Source: Adineta vaga (taxonomy: Eukaryota; Rotifera). From it: a stretch of 64,000 nucleotides of DNA. The stretch is from assembly GCA_021613535.1 (NCBI GenBank), contig CP075496.1, forward strand, positions 2,480,001 through 2,544,000, given 5' to 3'. The translations under genes and the position numbers were made by a program. Below are positions 24,274 to 36,076 of this stretch, one piece after another. The notes under the pieces were generated by a model. That model worked only from the letters and a program-made list of their open reading frames with translations, ran no database searches and was not told where the DNA came from. Each line of letters starts with the position of its first letter. Within the stretch, counting starts at the first letter, position 1.

Positions 24274-25390
24274 TTATAATAAAATACAATTACAAAAACA
24301 TTTGTCATGTGAACGTCTATCTAATGCAACTTTAGCAGCATATTCAAATACTTCTCGTACACCTTCACGTGTCTTGGCTGAACATTCAAGATAATTACGT
24401 GCGCCAATACGTTTAGCACATAGAAGAGCATCTTCTGTTGTAATGATTTTTTGATTTTGAGATTTAATACGTTCATGTACAGTTGGATCATCACGTAAAT
24501 CACGTTTATTTGCAATTAATAGTATAGGAACATTATGACAATAATGTTTGACTTCGGGTGCCCATTTGTCTAATACACATGTTAAACTATCAGGCGAATC
24601 GAATGCAAAACAAATTAGAACAACTTGCGTATTTGGATATCCAAGCACACGAAGTCTAAAACAAAAACAAATAATCTCGAATTTTCTTTCTATTAAAAAG
24701 ATTTTTTTGATATACTCAAAGCCTGCAACGATTCTTCTACTATTAGATGGGGAGAAAAAGAGAGAGTGAGTGAGAAAATTCAATTTGATAGTAAGAGAAA
24801 TATTAGAATAAAAAAGATTTTAATTTTTCTTTTTCAAATTATCAATGTTTTATTATTTTAGGTCAAAATGAATTATTTATGAATATTCACATTGGTAAAA
24901 GCGAACAATCAATGATTTATTTGGTCATTCTTTCTCTTTTTCTTTTCGGATAACAATGTGTGCCAATCTTTTATGAATGATAATGAAATTACTTTGAGGC
25001 AGAGATATTATTAGACAAATCTCAAATTTATTGATAATAAAGTTCTATTCATAACTAATCATCAAAACTTATGACGCATGCAAGATTTATCCCTTCTATT
25101 ATATATATAAATATATATTCATAAACAAAATAAAGAATATTTATTATTTTAATAAGGATATATTTATATAATTACCTCGCATATTCTTCTTGTCCAGCTG
25201 TATCAATTAATAATAATTCAATACGTTTATTATCAACATCAATAATATGAGTATTTCCTTCGAATAATGTTGGAACATAATCTTGACAAAATCGATTATC
25301 TTTAAATGCATAAAGTAATGATGTTTTACCGACATTTCCATTGCCAACAACGACTAATTTTTTACGAACTAAATCAACATCAGAAGTCAT
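24274..25390 (-). CDS. Rho-family small GTPase
   Basis: Two exons, 25390-25176 and 24655-24274, give 198 residues with phase 2 at the junction. The P-loop is GNGNVGKTS, switch I has YVPTLFEG, switch II DTAGQEEY, the base-binding loop NKRDLR, and ECSAK follows. A Rho insert helix is present (DPTVHERIKSQNQKI). The tail CNCILL is a CAAX box ending in Leu, which predicts geranylgeranylation. Overall it is nearest to RhoA. Differences from RhoA include IDTAG instead of WDTAG and Asn for Asp in the P-loop, so effector and exchange-factor use may differ. The intron of 520 nt is about ten times the local norm. Confidence 0.93.
24656..25175 (-). other. Unusually long intron of the Rho gene
   Basis: This GT-AG intron is 520 nt, against 41-70 nt for most introns in the window. 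It has a TA-rich tract near 25100 and no coding signal that I can see. Regulatory or small RNA content is possible but not visible. Confidence 0.7.
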
Positions 25391-27325
25391 TTGAATTTAT
25401 TGTTATCGTTGTTTTTTTTTCTTCGTCGCGTTTTTTTTCTTAATTCATTATTATGTTCGTCTTCTTGTAGACAACCTTCGAAGAGCAAAAGAACAAGAAA
25501 AAATCCAGTAGAAATAAGTAAGCTTCTCTCTCTCTCTCTTTCTTTCTCGTCGTTTTCTTCTCTTACTGTTCGACTATTAAGGAAGCGCAAAATCCATTTC
25601 CTCCAAAATAAACTAAAGGAAAAACGTTCTAAAGAAGAAGAGGATGATGATGATGATGATTGATCTTCATTATACTTAAACAAGCAATCAATGTCGAAGG
25701 AGTCTACTCAATATTAACAAGAAAAACAATTTCGAAATCGTTTTGGACTATTAACAAGAAGAAATAAAGAGAGAAAAAACAATATTGACACGTTTATGCA
25801 ATAGAGAAAACCAGAATGTCATAGGTAAACGAAAAAGAAAGCAAGAGGTAATATGTATGTATATATATATATATTTATATAAAGACGCGTGAAGAAGAAG
25901 AAAAAAAGAGAATAGAACGACAGATGTGAGCATGCAACGAAGAAATATAAGCATCACAACAACACCATTCGAGTTCTTGTTACTTACATATATCCATAAT
26001 TATCATTCGATAGGCTCATTAGCACTCAGTAAAGTAGGACAAGAAAAACTATGTAAAAAGCACAAGAAACGAGAGGGAGAAAGTTTCAATGTACTGACAA
26101 GTCTATTAGGCATGAATAGATAAGAAATATGCATTATCAATATTGTCAAACAAGACAGACGAAAACATTCATAGATAGATAAATATCAAAAAATATAATA
26201 ACCTATTGATATTCTTCTTGTTTGAATCATTTTCATATAGAATATTCGTTGATGATAGATTCTTTTTATTAATCTAAAGAATAATTTTGTTGTTCATAAT
26301 CAACAGATTGTTCTTTTCCCTCTTACATATGTTCTCGATCATAGGGTTGACTAGGAAACAAAAAGATCGATATGGATCATTGACAAACTTCGAATGATGA
26401 AGGATTTTGTTAAGAAAAATAATAACAGCTCGAAGTCATCTTTTACGATTGACATGTTATTATGTTTAGTTTTTTATCAATTTCTCTTCAAGTTCTATTA
26501 CATAACTAATTAAAATAACAGCAAAACACTTGAAAATATGGCTTCCCTATTGTTCTTTCCTGATTATTGAAGAGTAAAACCGTTATTTTTCCTTTCATTT
26601 ACACACACACATACACAAGGCTGTCATTTATTTAGGGATTAAGTAAATTTTATAAGATTTCTTTTTGTCGACCGTCTGCATAGATTCTCACCACTACTAC
26701 TCACTTGAGAAATGTTGTATTTTAATACTTACTGCTTTTTTGTCTGTGAAATACTATCACAACTAACGGCAACTAACGAACAATAATAAAAGCGACAAGA
26801 ATAAGAATAAGAACGGATGAGGAGAGCACAAATGAGTAAGAGAGAGAGAGAGAGTAATGTTCGGCAGCTATACTTGATTCCGTGTACTATTGTGCACTCT
26901 CCTACTACTTTTCTCTCATTTTCTTTTTCTTTTTGTTCTCATCGACATTATTTCAGTTTTTTCCTTCGTCTTCTTCTTCTTCTTATGTGTCGTCTAACAC
27001 ATTGATCTTATTCGTTATAAAACTTTTACCTGTCTATATTATAATTAACACTTCATATTGAGAACTGTCAAAAACAGCGGAGTATTTCCGTTTTTCACTA
27101 TGAAAATTTAAAATATATATGATTTCCCTTTTTTTTCTTTGAAAAAAAAAACGAAGAAGAGGATGGGTACTTCTATCATTTCTTTTCTGCTTAGGTTTTG
27201 ATAAAGAAATTCTTTGAAAGAAAAAAAAACGAGAGTTTATCATTTTCCCTTTTTATTCCAATGGAAGGAAGAGGAAACTGAGAATAAGAAGAAGATCTAA
27301 AAAAAACATTGAAATAAAAGATTTC
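25391..27325. other. Intergenic region with simple repeats
   Basis: About 1.9 kb upstream of the Rho gene. It contains a CT run (25523-25540), GAT triplets (25640-25660), a TA run (25859-25877) and an AG run (26837-26852). Open frames over these repeats are low-complexity and not genes. The Rho promoter and 5'UTR should lie near its left end. Confidence 0.5.
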
Positions 27326-27931
27326 CTATTGTGTTTTTTGATATTGATGAAATATGAGAAAAAGTATAATCATAATGAGACTTAAGATAATATGAAAAAG
27401 AAAGAGAAGTACATAAGATGAATAATAAATAACTCGATGACAATAATCTGATGTTTGATTAATTAATTGAATTGTCGAAGAGATTTTTATCAAAATAATC
27501 GTTAAACTAATTGAACCAACTAAACATATCAATAGAAAAATCACTTCAAAAATAGCTAATATAATTGTTATTCTTTGAGACAAATGAAATGTGAGTTTCG
27601 AAGTTAATTTTATTGCACGTTTCCATATGATAAATATACTAATTAACATAATAGCTGCTATTAATGATGTAATACCACAAATAATCATATATAATGGTAA
27701 AAAGAATGATTTTAAACATGAATGGAAAAAGATTCCACCTATAATAATCATATAAATTGGAATAGTAATCATAATAAAAGTTGCAAGAATAAGAATTCGT
27801 CGATTATAACATTGAATAAACAAATGAATAATTTGATCGATAAGTATTTCAGCTGGATTCGGTAAAAGTTCTTTGAAATTTTCGACTAATGATTTTTGAT
27901 GATCGGATGAATCAGTTTTCGTTTCATTCAT
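27326..27931 (-). CDS. Four-helix membrane protein, TMEM272-like
   Basis: Single exon, 201 residues. A hydrophilic N-terminus of about 45 residues precedes four strongly hydrophobic segments, with short polar loops and a short basic tail. The first pair of helices is linked by FHSCLKSFFLPLYMIICG, which resembles the conserved Cys/Pro turn of TMEM272-type proteins. That family has no established biochemical role. There is no signal peptide, so helix 1 is likely a signal anchor with the N-terminus cytosolic. The family call is tentative; that this is a real polytopic membrane protein is well supported. Confidence 0.7.
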   Translation of the reverse strand: MNETKTDSSDHQKSLVENFKELLPNPAEILIDQIIHLFIQCYNRRILILATFIMITIPIYMIIIGGIFFHSCLKSFFLPLYMIICGITSLIAAIMLISIFIIWKRAIKLTSKLTFHLSQRITIILAIFEVIFLLICLVGSISLTIILIKISSTIQLINQTSDYCHRVIYYSSYVLLFLFHIILSLIMIILFLIFHQYQKTQ

Positions 27932-28502
27932 TTTCTTTGTTTTGTACAGATAAAATTGAAATAATTAGAAAGAAAATCAGTTACTTAGGAAACAAATTAT
28001 GAGATCATTTCGATAGATTCTCAAGTAAAAGAGAAAATTTTTTGTCAATCAGAATTTACGTAAAGAAGATTATCTTTAAACATCAGTCATTTTGGAATTT
28101 CTATCTTATCAAATCAACTCGCTTTTCGTTTGCCTTATGAATATTAATCATTCAATCTCATTTTTCATATCGAATTTTCTTGAAAGAAAACACCAAAAGA
28201 CTTTGTTTAATCAAAATGTCGACTATCCATCAATATATATATTTATATTCTCTGGTTGTCGAATGTATTTCTAAAAAAAAACTTATACAAATATGTTTAA
28301 GAATAAAAAGAAACGTCAAATAAACGTATTGATGTATACACAAAAACAGTAAGGATGTGTGATCAGTGTTGAATTTTATGTGCAAATAGATATAGATTTG
28401 AAGGCAAAATAAATGAGCGATTGAATTCAGTTTCGTTGTATACACATATATAAATGTCGAAATATGTATATATCTGAATAGAAAATAGAATTAAAATATC
28501 AT
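27932..28502. other. Intergenic region
   Basis: About 570 nt between two minus-strand genes, AT-rich. No supported gene. The open frames here are short and have no recognisable features. Confidence 0.45.
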
Positions 28503-30193
28503 TCATGGTTTATCAAGTTGAACCATTAGTAAACGAAAACTGATCGATGAAGATGATAACATTCGATTACATTCTTGAGAACTAATGGGTAATTTTAAAT
28601 ATTCGGTTTCGGTATTATTTGGATTGAATTCAAAATGATAAATAATTGGTTGAATTTGTGATGTTGATGCATCACCATGTGGACCTTTGAGAAGAAAAAA
28701 TTTCAAATCAATTGTTTGACTAATTTTGGATTTTAAAACTAATTGATAACTTAATGATCGTGTCACAGTTGTATGTGGATGTGGATTGTTATCATTAATA
28801 CGAGCACGTACTTGCCATTGATATTGCAAAGCAGTAAAACGAGATGTTTCAAAATAAAGTTTAGCAACAAAATCATCCGTTCGAAATGGCTTTAAGATTA
28901 GATCTAGAGAGATAGAGAGAGAGAGAGAAGTGAAATGAATGAATTCTACTTTCTTAAGAACGAATAGTAGATACTCGAAATTTGTTATTTCTACAAAATT
29001 AGAATGTCTAGATAGCACTAAGTTGTAGATATACGAACCTCAAATCCTGAATAGTTTATTTATGTACCTAGGAATATTTCTGATAGTTAGAATGAAAATA
29101 GATGGAAAGTTATATGAGTCATGTATTGATGTTTCCAATGATTAGTAGAACTAAGAATTGTTCATTAACAAAAGAAATGAATAGAAGATACTAGATTATT
29201 AATAGAAAAGAATTATACACATGAAATGCAATTCTTTCTAATTCATTCTTAAATGATTTGCTCATGGACATGGAAAGGATTCTGCATGAAAAGATTACTT
29301 TTGATAAAAATACACTTACCACTAACTCCAATTTGGTTCAGTGATAATAAATCCACAACCGTTTCTAAACATTTCTTTTCTTCATCATAGGCATGTTTTT
29401 GTGCTTGAATTGTTTCAATTAATTCCAATCCAGTTTTTGATGGATATTCACATGCAATTATATGCGACGATAAGGTATGAAATGGTCCATTCCAATTACA
29501 ACCAAGTAATGAATAATCACATACTGTTGGTCTAAAAACACGAATTAATGAAATATTTTTGATTAATGTAGAGAATGATGATGACGACGACGAACCGTTC
29601 AGGACAAGTTTGTATTCGATGAGTTTTGATTTCTGATCGTAGAAATGTTTGTAAACAATAATCACATTGAATCGGTAATTCTGATATTGTTTTTTCAACC
29701 GCTAGATTTCGTGTACAATTAGATTTCGAAATTTCACAACGACAATTTGGACTATAAAGATGATTTCATTTTTGAAATACAAAAACAATGGGAAGACATA
29801 CCACGTTGTTTGTTCGTCTTTCAATTTACAATCAGCTAATAGATGATTAAAACAGGAAGCACACATGAGATGGCCATTGACACACTGAAATGAAATAGAT
29901 TTTGAAAATGAAGTTTTTCATTTGAATAATACTTGATATATCGGTAATGTTGTCAGATCCAAACAGATACAGCATGATAAAATCGAACCAATACGATCTT
30001 CAAGTAGACGAGGTTTTTCATTTGTTGTTACTTTACATTTTTTTGCCGGTGGTTCATTAACATCAATTGAATCTAATATTGAATTTGTCGTTGCAATCAT
30101 TGTTTCATGAATATCAGATGATTGATTAATCAATTCGACTGATGAATTCGATTGCAGATCAGTTGATATTCCTGTCATCGTGACTTCAGTCAT
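28503..30193 (-). CDS. ZFTRAF1: ZFTRAF1 (CYHR1), RING/TRAF-type zinc-finger E3 ligase
   Basis: Five exons, 30193-29933, 29884-29802, 29751-29596, 29531-29320 and 28903-28503, give 256 residues in consistent phase. After a Ser/Thr-rich N-terminus with a basic PAKKCKV stretch comes the [18 protein letters not shown], then [19 protein letters not shown], then [18 protein letters not shown]-type zinc finger follows ([20 protein letters not shown]). The C-terminal region, with [22 protein letters not shown] split from the rest by the intron, matches the vertebrate protein closely. The fourth intron is 416 nt, long for this genome. The gene starts 375 nt from CHERP, which runs the other way, so they share an upstream region. 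Confidence 0.92.
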
Positions 30194-30568
30194 GATATTG
30201 TCTTTAGAAAGAAATTTGATCTATCGAGTTTTTTCAAAGTGAAAGTCCACGTGACGATGTTCAGTCAGCTGACGTCATATCGTCGATGTTAGTCATAATT
30301 TCATTGGTTCTTTTTTGCCAATTACTATATAAAATTAATCTCATTCTAAAATTTTTTAAGAAAAAATAAAATAAAATAAAATATATATATGTAACTTTTT
30401 AATAGTTGAAGAGAATAGTTGATTGGAAAGGTCGATTGTTATTGGTCGAAATTTTTCACCGATGAGAGTAGCGCTACGAAAGAAGAAGAAACAATGTGTA
30501 AGTAACGAGAAGAGAAGAATCGATTCATCAATTGGCAAATTAAAGAGTTCAGCAATTGAAAAAACAAC
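30194..30568. promoter_or_regulatory. Bidirectional promoter between ZFTRAF1 and CHERP
   Basis: Two conserved genes are transcribed away from each other with 375 nt between their start codons. In this space lie a perfect CRE palindrome, TGACGTCA (30270-30277), and an E-box, CACGTG (30248-30253), only 16 nt apart. Both are classic sites for CREB/ATF and USF/MYC/TFEB-type factors. They sit about 55-77 nt upstream of the ZFTRAF1 ATG. Whether they are used is inference. Confidence 0.6.
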
Positions 30569-33500
30569 ATGTCAATTTCACAACCTCCTGATGGTATTTA
30601 TTTTAATTTTTGTATCAATCATTTGTGTACATATGAAGTCTTGTTTAGATCCAGAAATAAGAAATATTATTGAGAAACTTGCAAGTTTTGTTGCTCGTAT
30701 GTGTAAATTACATGGATCAGTATAATCATTTACTTGTTTTTTTTTCAATCTTTAATCTTAGGTAATGGACCTGAATTTGAAGCAGCAGCAAGACAAAAAC
30801 ATGAAAATAATCCAAAATTTTCTTTTCTTCATGGTGGAGATTATCAACATTATTATGCATTTCGTGTTCAAGCAGAAAAAGCTAGTAATGATTTCTTAAC
30901 TTTATTCTTCATATTTTACTTATTTATTTCTATACCAGTGCTTCAACAACCACCCAATCCATTTCAATTACCGCCACCAAATATGCTTGCTCCACCACCT
31001 TCGATAGCTCATCATCCACCTCGACCAACATTACCACCCTTTTCTGGTCCACCTCCACCTCCTGGTACAGGTGGTCCACCACTTCCTCTTCCTTGGACAG
31101 TATGTTCTATCTTTACTTTATTTTTAAATCAATTATATTCTTTACAATTCATCTAGCAACCACCTCCATCGCATTTATTTCCAACTGGAGGTCCTCCACC
31201 ACCTATGCCAATGCCTCCAATACCACCACCAGCTGTCGTTATTGAACAAGCATTTCAACAACAAATTCAAGCTGCACAAGAACGTTTAAGACAAAGTGAA
31301 GTTAATCTTGCTGCACAACATGAATCAATGCAAATCACTAAAAAGTATTATTTCTTGTTTGCCACAACTTTTCCATAGAATTTTTTATTTTTCTCTGTTC
31401 GTTAGACAAAAGTTCAAGAAAATATTCAAGCTGCTCGACAAGCACGTATTTCTGCTCAAGCAGCTGAATCAAATATTGATATGAATGAAGTTGATCGAAC
31501 AACATCAGCAATTATTGAAACTTGTACAAAAGATAATATTACTGTAGGGACATTTCTCAATCATAAAAAATAAACTTTTTTAATATTCTATGAAAATATT
31601 GTTTTTAGAATGGACGAAATTGTATATTAAATTATAGTCAAACAACTATGCAAGCAGAAACAATTTGTTTATATTTAATCGATCGAATATATGCGCCAGA
31701 AGCAACATGTGATACTCGTCTTCATATAATTTATCTTGTCAATGATATACTTCATAATTGGTAAGATTGAAAACTTGAATGAAGTTGATTTTATTTATAT
31801 TTTGATTTTTGTTTTCTAGTATTCGAAAAGGTAACGATGAACTTCGTGTACAATTAAGTAGAATTATTGTTCCGATTTATTGTTTGGCTATTGATCAATC
31901 CAATGATGAACGTCGACAAAAATTGGTCAAGGTAGAGATATTAGTATAGATGGATAAAACATTTTCATGAGATTTATTATAAAATCTTTCTCCACATCCT
32001 TTCTCATACAGTTACTCGATCTTTGGGAAAAAAACAAATATTTCAACGATGATATTATGGAGGTAAAGAACAATAAAATGAATGAATTTTTTTTCAAATA
32101 ATAATCATAAACGATTATTTTCTTTTAGAAACTTCGGGATACTCACCAAGCAAAAAAACATTATGAAGTAAAATAATCGAATTCATTGTATTCTTTTATT
32201 TTCAAGTTTTTTCTTTTTTCTAATGAAAGGATGCAATTCGATTTGAATATGCTCCAATTATTGAACCCATTGAAGCTGGTCTCGATGAAAAATATGCTCA
32301 ACTTGCCCGACAACATGCAGAATTTGCTGTTCATATCCAATCACAAATTAATCAAATTCAACAACAAATTATTCAATTTCATCAAGTTCAACAACAAACA
32401 CCACCGCCACCACCACCTCCTCCACCTCATCTATTAAACAATGCTTTCGGTATGAGAAATCAATTTAATATTCCAATGAATCAAATTGTCTTGTTTTAAA
32501 GGTCCACCACTTCCACCCAATATGTTAACTCGAATGCCACCACCAACACAATCGACCAATCCAAATCAACAACCACCACCATTAATGTCACTAAATCCAT
32601 TTAATGAAAATAATCGAGATAATTCGAGTAAGTAGTCAACTCTAAAAAGAAGATCTTCTGTCACTTATTACCAAAGAACACTTACGAAAAATATAGAAAT
32701 AATCTATGAATTTCTTTTCAAGGTCATCGACCATCTTCAAACATGTACGATAATGCACCTCCTTCATTAATGAATATGTCTATGTCTCATTATGATAATA
32801 ATAATCAACATGATGATTATGGTAGTAGTATGAATACAAATATAGAACAACCATTTGATTTATATATGGTTACCAATGATATTCCATACTATGATCTACC
32901 CGCTGGTCTCATGTGTTTATTAGTTAAAGTAATAATTCGATATCATTGAAATTAGTTGTATTTACGTGTGACATGTTATTTTTAGGATGAAGATTGTGAT
33001 TATAAGTCAATGGATGCAAGAGATTTACGATTACCACCATCGACACTCATTACAGAACGATTAATAAATGCAGTAGAAAATTTTTATATGCCACCAACAC
33101 ATGAAACACCAAGGAATGCGTATGTGTATTTAGATATTATGAATTCAAAAGGAAGAAGAATCTACCTCTGTTTTCTTTTTTTTTCATTCTAGTGATGGAT
33201 GGGAACGCTTAGGATTATTCGAATATTATAAAATAAAGAATACACATAAGTTTTCCAAAGAACGTCTCGAAAGTTCTACAAAACATTCAGATAATAGAGA
33301 TAAACAACATCAATCTGAGCGAAATCGATCCAAAAGTTCATCAAGATCACGATCATCATCCTCCTCATCGTCATCTTCTTCATCTTCATCATCTTCATCG
33401 TCATCACCATCTTCCGCATCATCTTCATCATCCAAAGATAATTCACATAATAATAATAATAATACCAATAATCAGAAAAAACGATACAGGTTCATAACTT

Positions 33501-34165
33501 CTTTCTCTTGCTGTTCATAACATAAGTTCTTCTATTCATTCTTTGATTAGATCTCGATCCCAAACACCTCCACATCATAAACAACAATCAACAAAAAATC
33601 ATCCGCTAACAAGATCACGATCGCGCAGTGTATCTCCTCCTACATTTGGTTCAACATATGTACCTCATAGGTATTTAAAAAAGTTATCGAAATCTTTGAC
33701 AAAACAGAATGAGACTCTAATTAAAAAGTTAACATGTTTATTATTGCTTACTTATAGTTCATCAAGTGACAAACATCATCAACAAAAACTATCTGATTCG
33801 AATCTTGGTCATAAACTTCTTCAAAAAATGGGTATGATCATTAATGTATTATTGCTATTCTTTTTTCTAACTTCCAATAAACGATTTCAGGTTGGCAAGA
33901 AGGTGTGGGTCTTGGTCGACGTGAACAAGGTATTGTTGAACCTATTCAAGCCAGTGCAAGTGTAAATAATGAAGGAAAAGCTGATCAATACAAAGGCATT
34001 GGTCATGAAGATGATCCATTTGAACAATTTCGTAAACAAAAAGCGAAAGGTTATGTTTCACGTTTAATTGCTGCTCAAGCAGAAACAGTTGCTCGACGTC
34101 ATGAAACAACCGATGAAGATCCATTATTAACATCCGATCGTATCGATGAAAAGACTAAAAAATAA
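30569..34165 (+). CDS. CHERP: CHERP-like splicing factor (SURP, CID, RS and G-patch)
   Basis: Eighteen exons give about 829 residues. Domain order matches CHERP: SURP (IIEKLASFVARNGPEFEAAA, then PKFSFLHGGDYQHYYAF), a proline-rich tract, a helical Gln-rich stretch, a CID domain (IIETCTKDNIT to LLDLWEKNKYF), a second proline/Gln region, a Ser/RS-rich tract (33340-33490) and a C-terminal G-patch (LLQKMGWQEGVGLGRREQGI). CHERP is a U2 snRNP-associated splicing protein. One problem: exon 31157-31344 ends in phase 2, but exon 31406-31543 must start in phase 0. I found no alternative donor or acceptor that fits. One extra A in the A run at 31340-31344 would repair it. The other exons agree in phase. 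Confidence 0.88.
31340..31345 (+). other. Splice-phase mismatch or 1-base deletion in CHERP
   Basis: The exon frame reads ESMQITKK up to the donor AA|GTATTA, leaving two bases over. The next exon is fixed in frame by the CID domain and needs a complete codon. The run of five A at the donor would have to be six. A non-consensus splice choice remains possible. Confidence 0.5.
33338..33432 (+). repeat. TCATCN/TCTTCA low-complexity tract, coding for Ser
   Basis: Degenerate TCA/TCT/TCG triplets encode a near-continuous serine run in the RS-like region of the CHERP protein. The tract is in frame within exon 33193-33489. Confidence 0.8.
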
Positions 34166-34271
34166 AAATAAAATTCTTATTTTTCTCTTATATTTCGCTT
34201 GATGTGATTTGTTTATAAATCATTCTGTTTCCTTGATCTTGTCATACACAAATTCAATGTTTCCTTTTTCT

Positions 34272-34276
34272 TTTAG
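34272..34276 (+). promoter_or_regulatory. Acceptor-like site 30 nt upstream of RPF2 ATG
   Basis: The sequence TTTCCTTTTTCTTTTAG ends at 34276, between the CHERP stop (34165) and the RPF2 start (34307). It is a strong pyrimidine tract plus AG with no room for a normal upstream exon of RPF2 unless that exon lies within the CHERP 3' end. This suits trans-splicing. Confidence 0.5.
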
Positions 34277-34306
34277 ATCAGTAAAGAAAAGAATTCATTT
34301 TCTATC

Positions 34307-35245
34307 ATGGTTAAATTACAACGTGTTAATCGACCCAAGACTCAACGTGGTAAACGTGCATTAAAAGAACGTGAACCAAAATTGATCGAAAATCCTCGTT
34401 CATTATTATGTATTCGAGGCAATAAAACCAATAATACGATGAAAATTCTCTTGAGAAATCTTCATCTTCTCAAATCACCACATTCAATAATGTATCAAAG
34501 AAAAAATTTAGACATCTATCCATTTGATAATACAAGTAAATTAGAATGGTACTGTCAAAAATCCGATTGTTCATTATTTGCTTATGTGATCCATAGTAAA
34601 AAGCGACCAAACAATCTTGTTCTCGCACGTTTACATAATTATCTTGTTTTGGATATGTTTGAATTTGAATTAAATCAACAAACATTTCGTTCATTCGATG
34701 ATTTTAAATGTGTTAAATTTGCTGCAGGAAATAAACCATGTTTAATCTTTCATGGGGAATTATTTGATAATGAAGCAGATTACAAACGTTTAAAATGTTT
34801 CTTTACGGATTTCTTTCGTGGTGAAACACATATGAAAGAAATTGATCTTAATGGAATTGAACATGTGATTACATTTACCATTGATAGTCAAACCAAAGTT
34901 CTGTCAATACGTGTTTATCGTATTGAATTGAAAAAATCAGGTCATCGAGTTCCACGAATTGAATTAAATGAAATTGGACCACATATTGATTTAACAGTTC
35001 GTCGAACAAAATTAGCATCGGATGATTTCTACAAGAAAACATTGAAACAACCAGCTGCAATTAAACAGAAGAAAGTGAAAAATGTGTCAACAGATGAATT
35101 GGGTACGAAAATGGGTCGTATTCATATGGAAAAACAAGATTTCAATCAATTACAAACAAGAAAAATGAAAGGATTGAAACGTCATGCAACAAAGGACAAT
35201 AATGAACAATCGTCTGAAAAACGAAAAAAAATTGATTCAAATTAA
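34307..35245 (+). CDS. RPF2: Ribosome production factor 2 (Brix domain)
   Basis: Single exon, 312 residues, the normal size of RPF2. The N-terminus is basic (KTQRGKRALKEREPKLIENP). The Brix domain spans about residues 30-235, with CIRGNKTNNTMKILLRNLHLLK, PNNLVLARLHNYLVLDMFEF and HVITFTIDSQTKVLSIRVYR. The C-terminal tail is Lys-rich and nuclear in character. RPF2 with RRS1 brings the 5S RNP (5S rRNA, uL18, uL5) into the 60S precursor. It lies 142 nt after CHERP and 92 nt before UFM1. Lack of introns stands out beside its intron-rich neighbours. Confidence 0.95.
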   Translation: MVKLQRVNRPKTQRGKRALKEREPKLIENPRSLLCIRGNKTNNTMKILLRNLHLLKSPHSIMYQRKNLDIYPFDNTSKLEWYCQKSDCSLFAYVIHSKKRPNNLVLARLHNYLVLDMFEFELNQQTFRSFDDFKCVKFAAGNKPCLIFHGELFDNEADYKRLKCFFTDFFRGETHMKEIDLNGIEHVITFTIDSQTKVLSIRVYRIELKKSGHRVPRIELNEIGPHIDLTVRRTKLASDDFYKKTLKQPAAIKQKKVKNVSTDELGTKMGRIHMEKQDFNQLQTRKMKGLKRHATKDNNEQSSEKRKKIDSN

Positions 35246-35336
35246 ATAAATAAAAAAGAAGAAAATGTTTTTTTTGATATCATTGTTTTGTTTCGAGAAT
35301 AAATCATTAATTTTGATTTATTTTTCTTGATTTTAG

Positions 35337-35918
<582 letters not shown>

Positions 35919-36076
35919 TATCGAAGTGAAATTTTAATGATTCTCTCCGTTCGTTTCTCTTTTTCTGGAATTTATTCATTGATTTTTTCAAATGAAATAA
36001 ATAACCATGAAAGAATCATATCTTATATTCATTTTTTATTAAATTAAATAAAAAAACTTCTTTCCCTACCGAATAG

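Noticed and set aside
24548-24769. Plus-strand frame over the Rho exon and intron.
   Set aside because: It is antisense to a clear GTPase exon.
25387-25683. Overlapping frames rich in Ser or Arg/Lys upstream of the Rho gene.
   Set aside because: They read through CT and GAT simple repeats and have no support as genes.
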